From: Nitrospira moscoviensis
GTDB taxonomy: Bacteria; Nitrospirota; Nitrospiria; Nitrospirales; Nitrospiraceae
Direction of reading: 5' to 3'
NCBI RefSeq assembly: GCF_001273775.1
Contig: NZ_CP011801.1
Location: 4,194,001 to 4,258,000, forward strand
DNA length: 64,000 nt
The position numbers and the translations under genes are program-made. How positions within the stretch are numbered: the first letter of the stretch is position 1; every line of letters starts with the position of its first letter. This document shows positions 45,554 through 53,455 of this stretch, piece by piece. The notes beneath the pieces were generated by a model. That model saw nothing but the letters and a program-made list of their open reading frames with translations, was not told the DNA's origin and made no database searches.

Positions 45554-46918
45554 CTAGTGGGATTTCGCCATGTCGCCGGAGGGGCCGAACCGCCCCGTGT
45601 CGCCGAGCGGACGGTCGACGCGCAGATTATCGGCCTGGCTGGAGCTGATCTCGACTTCTTCGGCCGGCGGAGTCCAGCCGAGCTTCTCCAACGTTTCGAG
45701 GACGATCAACCGCAAGGCGTCCTTCGCGGTCAGACGGACGGACGCATAGGAAAGCACCCGCTCGCCTTCGGCTTCGACCTCGGACGCCTTGGGGTCATAC
45801 AGAAAGGCGATGAGGGGCTCGATCGCCGTGTCCCCGATCACCGTGAGCGCCGCCGCCGCTTTTTCGCGGAGCACGCCGTCTTTCAGCAACATGATCAGGT
45901 CGGGAATGACCCGGGGATCGCGGAACTGGCCGAGCGCGGTCGCCGCGGCTTCCTTGATAAAGGCGTCCTCGCTGACGATGCAGCCCGGCGTCGGCGACCC
46001 TTCCTGCTTGATGCCTTTGCCCTTGAGCGCGTCGAGCACGGCCGGTAAGGCGCGTGGGTCGCCGATCATGCCCAGCGACGCGATCGCATGCCGCTTCACC
46101 GCCCCGTCCTTCATCGCTTCGATCAGCGCGTCGATCGCGCGCGCGTCGCCGATCATGCCCAGCGCGATCGTCGCGTCTTCGCGGACGGCTCGGTCGGGAT
46201 CCTTGAGCGCCGCGATCAAGGCATCCACCACCTTCGGATCGCGCACCCACGTGCGGCCGATCTGGTAGTCGGTCGTCATCCCGCCCAAGGCGCGGGCGCA
46301 ATGGCAGCGCACGACGAAGTCTTTGTCTTTCAGCCCCTCGATCAATGGATCGACGGAGGGCTCGCCGATGTAAACCAGCGCCGTGCCGGCAGTCTCGCGC
46401 ACGATCTTGGAGGAGTCGCGGAACAGTTTGATCAAAACCGGCACGGCTTTCGGATCGCCGATCTTGCCCAGCGCCTCGGCGGCCGCGCTCTTGACTGCGC
46501 CGTCGCGGTCGCGGCACGCCACCACCAGCGCATCGACCGCTTTTCTTTCCTTGATGTTGCCGCAGGTCTTGGCGGCATGCTCCCGCACCCGCCAGCGCTC
46601 ATCCTTCAGGGCGGCGATCACGCGGTCGACGACGGCCGGCCCCATCTTGGTCGCCGCGTCCACCGCTTGGTTGCGGACTTCCATGATCGGATCGTTGAAG
46701 AGCCCGACGAGAGCTTCCACGGCTTTCGGGCCGCCGATCTTGGCGGCGCCCCAGCCGGCATAGGCCCGGACGGACCAAAAGTCGTCGCCGCAGGCGCCGA
46801 TGAGCGCGTCGAGGGTCGAAGGATCGCCCAGCTCGGCCAGGGCCTTCGCCGCCTCTTCGCGCGTGGCGTCGTCGACGTCTTCCAGAGCCTCGAGGAGATC
46901 TTCCAGTACCTGCGCCAT
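45554..46918 (-). CDS. HEAT-repeat protein (HEAT protein E)
   Basis: This 454-residue protein is the largest of the cluster, with about twelve HEAT repeats: AAKALAELGDPSTLDALIGAC, AAEALGKIGDPKAVPVLIKLF and AIASLGMIGDPRALPAVLDAL. A loop insertion with Cys (QEGSPTPGCIVSEDAF) follows repeat eight, and a 40-residue non-repeat tail after the GW cap contains a Ser/Asp-rich segment (EVEISSSQADNLRVDRP). No signal peptide. It is separated from the other four HEAT genes by the oppositely oriented beta-propeller gene. Confidence 0.82.
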   Translation of the reverse strand: MAQVLEDLLEALEDVDDATREEAAKALAELGDPSTLDALIGACGDDFWSVRAYAGWGAAKIGGPKAVEALVGLFNDPIMEVRNQAVDAATKMGPAVVDRVIAALKDERWRVREHAAKTCGNIKERKAVDALVVACRDRDGAVKSAAAEALGKIGDPKAVPVLIKLFRDSSKIVRETAGTALVYIGEPSVDPLIEGLKDKDFVVRCHCARALGGMTTDYQIGRTWVRDPKVVDALIAALKDPDRAVREDATIALGMIGDARAIDALIEAMKDGAVKRHAIASLGMIGDPRALPAVLDALKGKGIKQEGSPTPGCIVSEDAFIKEAAATALGQFRDPRVIPDLIMLLKDGVLREKAAAALTVIGDTAIEPLIAFLYDPKASEVEAEGERVLSYASVRLTAKDALRLIVLETLEKLGWTPPAEEVEISSSQADNLRVDRPLGDTGRFGPSGDMAKSH

Positions 46919-46941
46919 AATTGCTTTATGAACTTATGTCA

Positions 46942-47379
46942 CTATGGTTGCTGGTCGTAATACGAATCGCGCTGGCCGCCATGAGGGTACATCCGCTTGC
47001 ACCGCACTACGAGGGTTTGCGTCCCGCGCCCCTCGATGCACTGATCCAGCGATTTGGAGAAATCGAGCGTGCCGTCCAGATTCACCGTGAAGGGGAAATC
47101 GAAGGTGAAGCTGATGAATTTGTACTTGCCCGGCTTCAGTTTCAGCTCCCGCTTCTCCGATGTTTTCGGCGCATCGAGCGAGTCCGGGTCGGAATTCCAG
47201 ATCGAGGGAGTGACGCCGGGAACCTGCCACCAGGAGGCCGGAACCAATTTGGTGGCGTCGATGGTGATCGTGTGCTCGCGCAAGTGGGCGGCGGGAGGTC
47301 CGGCGAGAACCGGCGAGGCGGACAGCGCCAGCAATCCGACAATCAGCCAACAGCGGTAGTTCATGACTTGGACCGACAT
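46942..47379 (-). CDS. Small secreted protein of unknown function
   Basis: This encodes 145 residues from ATG at 47379; a second in-frame ATG lies at 47364, and neither has a clear ribosome site. A signal peptide (YRCWLIVGLLALSASPVLA) precedes a beta-rich domain with WWQVPGVTPSIWNSDPDSLD and KPGKYKFISFTFDFPFTVNLDG. One Cys pair (QCIEGRGTQTLVVRCKR) could form a disulfide. The family is not recognised. It follows the phosphodiesterase-like gene by 5 bases and probably shares its transcript. Confidence 0.65.
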   Translation of the reverse strand: MSVQVMNYRCWLIVGLLALSASPVLAGPPAAHLREHTITIDATKLVPASWWQVPGVTPSIWNSDPDSLDAPKTSEKRELKLKPGKYKFISFTFDFPFTVNLDGTLDFSKSLDQCIEGRGTQTLVVRCKRMYPHGGQRDSYYDQQP

Positions 47380-47384
47380 GGTGG

Positions 47385-48413
47385 TTACTGTTTCTTCGAT
47401 GTGGCGGCGGAGACGGCGGCGGTCTTGAAGATCTCCTCGACCGGCTTGCTCTCCCATTCGGTGTGCGTTTCCAGCCCGAGGATGCGCATGACCGTCGCCC
47501 CGGTATCCAGGATCGACACGGGCTGGCGGATGACCTGGCCGGGCTTGATCCCGGCACCCGAGACGATCCAGGGAACGGTCGGCTGATCGGTCGTCGGCGC
47601 GTCCGCTCCCGGATCCGTCCCTTGGCCGCTGAGCGCGGTGACCATCACCGTCGTCCGATCGAGCAGTTTATATTCCTTGAACAAATCCAACACGGATTTC
47701 ATCGCCGCATCGACGGCCCGCAACGCCTCCCGGTATTCTTTGGAATTCCACCCGTGCGCGACACCGGCGCGTCCCGCTTCCGGCAGATGGACCACCAATA
47801 GATGTGGCAGCGAGAGAATGGCATGTCCGTAGCCGTGCCCGCTGGTCGCCTTCTTAAAATACTGCTGGATGTAGGAGACGATCTTTTCCGGACCACATTC
47901 GGGTCTCAGAGCCCCGCACAGTTGGTAGTCGGTATAGGGTTCGGGCCGTGCCAGCTGATAGAGGGACTCGTCCATGTAGAAAATCGCGCTGTCCCGACCG
48001 CCGCTCAAATCCAGATAGTCGAAAAGGCTCGGCTGGCGGGGATAGCCACGGCTGAATTCGAAGGTGTTCCACGTGATGCCGTGTTTCTCGACCGGCATGC
48101 CGGTAATCAAGGAAGCCATCGTCGGCAGCCGCAGCGCCGGCTTTACGCCGGTGGCGGACCAGGTGACGGCTCCCTCTTTGACCAACTTGCTGAGATGCGG
48201 CATGGTCCCGCCTTTGAGCGAGTCCTGGCCGAACCCTTCAAGCACGAACAGGATGACATGTTCGGTGGCGGCGGGAGCGGCGACCTTGCCTTCGGTCGGA
48301 GCGGCTCCGGCTGGAGGAACGCCCGCAAGGGTCTCAAGCGTCCAGAGCGCCGCGCCGACAAGAAGGATGAGCGGCATGGATCGGGATAAGCGAGCCACAG
48401 GAAACCTCGTCAT
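47385..48413 (-). CDS. Phosphodiesterase/nucleotide-pyrophosphatase-like protein with degenerate active site
   Basis: This encodes 342 residues from ATG at 48413, with GAGGT upstream. An N-terminal signal peptide or anchor (MPLILLVGAALWTLETLAG) precedes an alkaline-phosphatase-fold domain: HVILFVLEGFGQDSLKGGTMP, the nucleophile Thr region RLPTMASLITGMPVEKHGI, and TVMVTALSGQGTDPG. The usual DG at the first metal site is EG, the PDxxGH motif reads PEAGRAG, and the DHG motif reads SGQG, so most metal ligands are lost. Probably a periplasmic non-catalytic or altered family member. Confidence 0.72.
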   Translation of the reverse strand: MTRFPVARLSRSMPLILLVGAALWTLETLAGVPPAGAAPTEGKVAAPAATEHVILFVLEGFGQDSLKGGTMPHLSKLVKEGAVTWSATGVKPALRLPTMASLITGMPVEKHGITWNTFEFSRGYPRQPSLFDYLDLSGGRDSAIFYMDESLYQLARPEPYTDYQLCGALRPECGPEKIVSYIQQYFKKATSGHGYGHAILSLPHLLVVHLPEAGRAGVAHGWNSKEYREALRAVDAAMKSVLDLFKEYKLLDRTTVMVTALSGQGTDPGADAPTTDQPTVPWIVSGAGIKPGQVIRQPVSILDTGATVMRILGLETHTEWESKPVEEIFKTAAVSAATSKKQ

Positions 48414-48585
48414 GGGATACCTCAAAATCGGGAGTGGTACCTTATCACGCGAATTTTCTGGAAGGCAAGGTGGCCGGCCGCCGGACTCCCGCTGGCGAAA
48501 GGGGTTGGGCGGTGGTAAGCTGACCTCGTTCGCCCGCTGAACTCTGTCAACCAACTAGGTGCGGATGCGTCGGTCTTCGTAAGGG

Positions 48586-49839
48586 GTGAAGGCGATGCGC
48601 AGGCGGCCGAAGCAGCAGTCCGGAGCCCGCCGTGCCTCCTCACACCGCCTTGGGCTGGCGATCCTGTTTCTCTTTGTCTCCCCATTCAGCGATTTTGTCT
48701 TCGTAGTCGACTCGGCTCAAGCCGAAATTCGCGTCGTCACGGCGCAAGGCGAGCATCGTATGGGCGACCGTGACACACGGGAAGACGCGGTCCGGCTGGC
48801 CACGGAAGCCGCCAAGCGGAACGCGCTCGAACAGGTCGCCACCTACTTGGAGAGCGTCACGGTTGTGGACGGCATGGACATTACGAAGGACGAGATCCAT
48901 ACGTATACGGCCGGCTTGGTCCTCGTGCTGGACCAGCAAATCAATACCGCACTCGACGGAGACACCGTCGTGATCCACGTGGACCTCATCGCGCAGATCG
49001 ACACGGAAGAAGTCGGCCGGGCCATCGCGGCGCTCCGGGACAATGAAGACGCCCGTGTGCAACTCGTCGCGTTGAAGCAGGAGAACGAACAGCTGCAGAA
49101 GGACCTCGACGCCGCCAATCAGGCCCTGGCGACCGCCACGACGCCGGACCAGGCGCAGCAGGCCGCCCAGCAGCGGCAGGAGATTCTGAATCGCGTCCAA
49201 TCCAACGCCATCGTGTCCCAAGCCTGGACCGATTGGGTGCTGGTGTCGCCGGTGGTCTATCCCAATCTCTGGATCGGCCTCGCGCAGACGCAGGCCTTGC
49301 TCAACGTCGCGCGCGGGTTGTACCCGAACAGTCCCCACATCGCGACGGCGCAGCAGGTGATTACTACCAGACAGCCGCCTGCCCCGCCGCCACCGCCGGC
49401 TCCTCCCGCGCCGGGCTCGGGCCTCCAGACGATGCCGAGTCATGAGATCGTCCCGTCCCCCGGCTCGCAGACCGTTCCGCGGACGTTGAACGAGATCACC
49501 CATCGGACGCCGACCGCACCGCCGCAGATCGGCAATCAAGCCGGCTCGCGTCAGCTGACGGATGTGCACCAGCTCAATCCTTTGCTGCCCCCGTCCGCGG
49601 GACAGCCGTCGCCCTCCCGATCCACAACACGACTGCAACAGTTCCTCCAACAAGGTGAACGCGGCGGCCGGCCGCCGACCATCAATCAAATCCATCCGCC
49701 GATCCCCCATCAGGTCCCACGGGTTCCCCATCGGTTGGCGCCGCGATCTTACGGTGCCGGTCCAGGCAACGGCGCCCGCGGTGGAGGAAGCGGCGGAGGC
49801 AAAGGCGGCGGGGGACGCGGCGGCGGACGAGGGAGGTAA
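48586..49839 (+). CDS. Secreted FlgT/LPP20-like protein with Gly/Arg-rich tail
   Basis: This encodes 417 residues from GTG at 48586; an ATG at 48595 is equally likely. A signal peptide (LGLAILFLFVSPFSDFVFVV, cleavage near AQA) is followed by a domain like the FlgT N-terminal/LPP20 type: REDAVRLATEAAKRNALEQVA then DEIHTYTAGLVLVLDQQI. A Gln/Ala-rich coiled coil (LKQENEQLQKDLDAANQALA) comes next. After it is a Pro-rich linker (PPAPPPPPAPPAPGSG) and a final GGGSGGGKGGGGRGGGRGR tail. Surface or periplasmic scaffold is plausible; no flagellar genes are in the window. Confidence 0.68.
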   Translation: MKAMRRRPKQQSGARRASSHRLGLAILFLFVSPFSDFVFVVDSAQAEIRVVTAQGEHRMGDRDTREDAVRLATEAAKRNALEQVATYLESVTVVDGMDITKDEIHTYTAGLVLVLDQQINTALDGDTVVIHVDLIAQIDTEEVGRAIAALRDNEDARVQLVALKQENEQLQKDLDAANQALATATTPDQAQQAAQQRQEILNRVQSNAIVSQAWTDWVLVSPVVYPNLWIGLAQTQALLNVARGLYPNSPHIATAQQVITTRQPPAPPPPPAPPAPGSGLQTMPSHEIVPSPGSQTVPRTLNEITHRTPTAPPQIGNQAGSRQLTDVHQLNPLLPPSAGQPSPSRSTTRLQQFLQQGERGGRPPTINQIHPPIPHQVPRVPHRLAPRSYGAGPGNGARGGGSGGGKGGGGRGGGRGR

Positions 49840-49843
49840 GCCG

Positions 49844-50410
49844 GTGCGGATTCGATTCTTCCAGGCTGCGCTGATGTTGCTCAGCATGGCAGGCTCTACT
49901 GCCTGGGCGCCGCAGGTTCTGCATGCCGACGAGCCGAACGATGTCCGATCGCACGCGGACCGGTCCTTCGACCGGCTCGCACAGCAAAGTGAAAGCCAGG
50001 GCTCGAACCGTCCGGGCGCCGGCAGAACCAACCCCGATGACATGAACGGCGGGTACTCTCCGGACCTGTACTGGATCGGCAGGGGCCAAGGGGATTTGAC
50101 CAAAGGGAAGATCGTCTGCCAGCGCGTCTCCGAATTGTCCGCGCGGACCGATGTGGCCAAGCAGATTCGCGTCATGGTGAAAGAGCACATGGTCGATCGC
50201 GTCCGAGAGCGGATGGGGCGCGAGGCTGAGCAGGATATCGAGCTGACCAGGGAAGAAATCGTACAGGAGTACCTGCACGGCGTGAAGATCGTCGACCGCC
50301 GGATCGACGAAGAGCAAAAGATCTGCACCGCCACCGCCGTCATGCCGAAGACGCCCATGCCTCATAAGCAGACAACCGATCCCGACACCGGACCTCCGAC
50401 ATCCCGGTAA
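49844..50410 (+). CDS. Secreted LPP20-like domain protein
   Basis: This encodes 188 residues from GTG at 49844, with GGAGGT just upstream; the frame continues upstream only as a shadow of the preceding gene. A signal peptide (FFQAALMLLSMAGSTAWA) precedes a disordered Ser/Arg/Asn segment. The C-terminal domain (KIVCQRVSELSARTDVAKQIR, then EIVQEYLHGVKIVDRRIDE) looks like the LPP20/FlgT-type fold shared by the previous gene. It lies 4 bases after that gene, so the two are co-transcribed and probably cooperate. Confidence 0.68.
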   Translation: MRIRFFQAALMLLSMAGSTAWAPQVLHADEPNDVRSHADRSFDRLAQQSESQGSNRPGAGRTNPDDMNGGYSPDLYWIGRGQGDLTKGKIVCQRVSELSARTDVAKQIRVMVKEHMVDRVRERMGREAEQDIELTREEIVQEYLHGVKIVDRRIDEEQKICTATAVMPKTPMPHKQTTDPDTGPPTSR

Positions 50411-50481
50411 AGGTTGCCTTCTTCCCGTTTCACCTTCCCCTGATTGCACTTCCGCGTTCACTTGCGGTAAGTCTGACTGCC

Positions 50482-51747
50482 ATGCCGATCGAGAACAATT
50501 TTCAGCACGACGAGCTCTCTCGCAAGAACCCGGGAGATCGGTTGTCCACGGCGGAACTGACGGTTGGGGCGCAGCCGGAATCGCCGGCCTGGTTCGAGGC
50601 CATGGCAGACGGCGGAGCCGCGCTCGCTCAAGCCGGAGTCCACGCCGTCGTGTTTCTGCATGGCTCCATCCACGGCACGGACGTCTTCGGTATCCAGCGG
50701 TTGGACGAAGTCGGCGGGCTCAAGCGCGGCTACTCGCGCGGCGTGTCCGGGCTGGACGCGCTGCTGGCCGCCATGCGCGAAGGCGAAAACGGCATTCCCC
50801 CTCTGCCGGGGCTCAAGCCGCCTCTGCCCGATGACGAAGCGACGAAGGCGCTGGTCGATCAGCAGGCCGGTGATGCAGGCAACTTCACCCATGCGTATGT
50901 GAAGCTGTTCGAACAGGCGATCAACAAGCGCCTGTCCCAGCCGATCTCCTGCACGCGCATCCTCTGGACCTGCGAGCACCATCACCTGGGTCGCGCGATG
51001 GCCGCGGTGCGCTTGCTCAATTCGTTGCGCACTCTCTGTGAACAGTATGCGCTGGGACAGGGGAAGCGCCTGCTGGTATTCGCACATGGCCAGGCCGGTT
51101 TGGTGCCGGCGCTCGCCTCGAATCTGTTGTGCCCCAGCCCTATCACCGGCCGGCCGAAGCTGCTCGGGCTGCTGCGCGACTACGCCGGCTCGGCGAATCA
51201 GCCGCACTTGGGGGCCGCTATCTCGACCATCGAACCGCTCTTGAACGCCGGCACGCTGCTCAACGGCGCCTCGTTGGATGTTGTGACGCTCGGCACGCCG
51301 GTCCGCTATGGCTGGGACCCGTCGGGCATCGGGACATTGCTGCATGTCGTGAACCACCGCAATCTGCGGACCGACGGCAAGACGTGGCTCGCCAAAATGG
51401 AATTGCCCCAAATCACGATGGAGATGCCGATCGCCTGGGGCGGCGACTATGTCCAGGAACTGGCGGTGGCCGGGACCGACGCCGTGCCGGCCACCGACGT
51501 CGCGAAGAGCGCCAACAAAGCGGTGTGGGAACTGGTCGAACCGTACGACGGGTTCGAACGGTGGTTGGAATGCGCGCGCCGGGCCGTCCGCTTTCCCAGC
51601 GATGGACGCTGCCTGCTGGTCGATTACAAAGACTGCACCGGCTCCACGAACGTGCGCGACCACTACTACGGCCACGCGGCCTACACGAGACTGAACGCGA
51701 TGCTGTTCAATCTGTCTGAAGTGGCCCGAGTCTTCTATCGTTCCTAA
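50482..51747 (+). CDS. Alpha/beta-hydrolase-like protein lacking the nucleophile Ser
   Basis: This encodes 421 residues with no signal peptide. The oxyanion-hole segment VVFLHGSIHGTDVFG, the nucleophile-elbow segment LLVFAHGQAGLVPALASN and LGTPVRYGWD (typical of lipase-like folds) give the order of an alpha/beta hydrolase. In the elbow the usual GxSxG is replaced by AHGQAG, putting Gly at the Ser position. A possible His is in DHYYGHAAYTR. The protein may be a non-catalytic binding member, or the nucleophile lies elsewhere. Function unknown. Confidence 0.6.
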   Translation: MPIENNFQHDELSRKNPGDRLSTAELTVGAQPESPAWFEAMADGGAALAQAGVHAVVFLHGSIHGTDVFGIQRLDEVGGLKRGYSRGVSGLDALLAAMREGENGIPPLPGLKPPLPDDEATKALVDQQAGDAGNFTHAYVKLFEQAINKRLSQPISCTRILWTCEHHHLGRAMAAVRLLNSLRTLCEQYALGQGKRLLVFAHGQAGLVPALASNLLCPSPITGRPKLLGLLRDYAGSANQPHLGAAISTIEPLLNAGTLLNGASLDVVTLGTPVRYGWDPSGIGTLLHVVNHRNLRTDGKTWLAKMELPQITMEMPIAWGGDYVQELAVAGTDAVPATDVAKSANKAVWELVEPYDGFERWLECARRAVRFPSDGRCLLVDYKDCTGSTNVRDHYYGHAAYTRLNAMLFNLSEVARVFYRS

Positions 51748-51981
51748 TCTCTGTCTAATCCTTTCCACTCCTCGCCGGCCCGCTTCTTCTGCGAAGACGG
51801 AAATCCGTCGTTCGTGCTGCTTTTCCCATACAGAGTGAAGGCGCCCAGTGCTAGTGAAACCTCCAGACCCTGTAGAAACGCGCTTGGAATGCCGCTTCTG
51901 CAAGCGTTCTGACATGGCATGTCGCGTGCAACCTACCCCGGCGTGTTCGCGGGCATCACAACCAGAAAGGAACCACGCCAC

Positions 51982-53106
51982 ATGAAGATCGCGCAGGTCG
52001 CTCCACTGTGGGAAAGCGTGCCGCCCAAACTCTATGGAGGAACAGAACGCGTCGTCTCGTACATCACCGAAGAGCTCGTCCGCCAGGGCCATGAAGTGAC
52101 CCTCTTCGCGAGCGGCGACTCACACACGACGGCCGACCTCAGGCCGGCCTGCCCGCATGCCCTTCGGCTCCTCAGCGGGCCCGTGAATCGCGACGCGCCG
52201 CTCATTCTCATGCAGGAACAGGCCTTGGGCGCCGAGGCGGAGGAATTCGACATCATCCATTCTCATTTGGATTTTTTAAGCTTTCCGATGAGCCGCCGCT
52301 GCGCCACGCCGGTCCTGACCACGCTCCATGGCCGGCTGGATCTGCCCGAGCTGGTCCCGATCTTTCGCGAGTATGCCGAGATGCCGGTGGTTTCCATTTC
52401 CGACTCGCAGCGCCTGCCGCTGCCCGATGCGAATTGGCAGGGCACCGTCTATCACGGCCTGCCGGATCTCTATGAGTTCCATCCCAATCCCGGCTCCTAT
52501 CTGGCCTATCTCGGGCGCATCTGTCCGGAAAAGCGACCGGATCACGCCATCGAGATCGCGAAGCGAGTCGGCATCCCGCTGCGGATCGCCGCCAAAGTCG
52601 ATCCCGTCGATCGCGACTACTTCGAAACGACTATCGAACCGCTGCTGGATCACCCGCTGATCGAATATCTGGGCGAGATCACGGATGCGGAGAAGTGCGA
52701 TTTTCTCGGCGAGGCGGCCGCGGTGCTCTGTACCTACGACTGGCCGGAACCCTTCGGCATCGTGTTGATCGAAGCGCTGGCCTGCGGCACGCCGGTCCTC
52801 GCCTACCGGCGCGGTTCGATCCCGGAGATCATCGAAGACGGCGTGACCGGATTCATCTGCGACAACCTGAACGACATGGTCGCGAAGATCGATCGGCTGC
52901 CGTTAATCCAACGCCGGCGCTGCCGCGAGTCCTTTGAGACGCGCTTCACCGTCAAGCGCATGGTGGAAGACTATCTCGCGATCTACGAACGGATGGCGGC
53001 CGTGTTGGCGAGACCGAGAAGGTTCCTCAATGGCAGGTCGAGGAGGAGCAGGCTGTCGCGCATGAATCCGACTGGCTTGGCCATCCCTCAGGCTGGAACA
53101 GCGTGA
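51982..53106 (+). CDS. Family 4 (GT-B) glycosyltransferase
   Basis: This encodes 374 residues from ATG at 51982; an in-frame ATG at 51919 adds unconserved residues. The N-terminal acceptor domain opens MKIAQVAPLWESVPPKLYGG. The donor-binding domain shows YLGRICPEKRPDHAIEIAKRVG and the EPFGIVLIEALACGTPVLAYRRG motif, with the retaining-GT4 Glu pair. Members transfer sugars from nucleotide donors onto glycans or lipids. Acceptor unknown. The 51748-51981 gap before it shows no gene. The C-terminal 30 residues are basic and outside the fold. Confidence 0.85.
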   Translation: MKIAQVAPLWESVPPKLYGGTERVVSYITEELVRQGHEVTLFASGDSHTTADLRPACPHALRLLSGPVNRDAPLILMQEQALGAEAEEFDIIHSHLDFLSFPMSRRCATPVLTTLHGRLDLPELVPIFREYAEMPVVSISDSQRLPLPDANWQGTVYHGLPDLYEFHPNPGSYLAYLGRICPEKRPDHAIEIAKRVGIPLRIAAKVDPVDRDYFETTIEPLLDHPLIEYLGEITDAEKCDFLGEAAAVLCTYDWPEPFGIVLIEALACGTPVLAYRRGSIPEIIEDGVTGFICDNLNDMVAKIDRLPLIQRRRCRESFETRFTVKRMVEDYLAIYERMAAVLARPRRFLNGRSRRSRLSRMNPTGLAIPQAGTA

Positions 53107-53311
53107 AAAGTCCTCATTGAGATTGAGATAGAGCTTGATAGCCACCGGCTGGATTAGTGATCTCTCGATTGATCTCCGCCTGCCTGTCCTAGTAGTAGGC
53201 CAGGGCGTCGTGGACCTTAGCGAGGCTTAAGTGTGGAAACTTCGCGATCAGTTCCTCTGAATGCCATGAATAACAGCGCTTCCGCACAGATCGTCGGATC
53301 GCTGCCGATAT
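53103..53311 (-). pseudogene. Remnant of a DUF433 antitoxin / DUF5615-like toxin pair
   Basis: On the minus strand, 53282-53311 reads SDPTIC in one frame, like the start of DUF433 antitoxins. After a frameshift, about 53190-53260 reads EELIAKFPHLSLAKVHDALAYY, the DUF433 C-terminal hallmark, then a TAG stop (53189-53191) before DRQAEINREI. At 53145 a GTG opens VAIKLYLNLNEDF, like the start of DUF5615 PIN-like toxins, cut where the glycosyltransferase gene ends. The conserved middle of DUF433 is missing. Together with the rest of 53107-53455, this is a decayed toxin-antitoxin module. Confidence 0.55.
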
Positions 53312-53455
53312 GATGATTAGCAGTCTTTGGCGTTCCGTCTCCTACATAGCCGTGCAGGAGATATCAAACTGAAGGCCAAGAATATCGGCAGGCGGCCGGT
53401 CTCGGGACGCCGCACCGGGGCATCAGTTTCACCGCCATACCGTGCTCCAACACGG

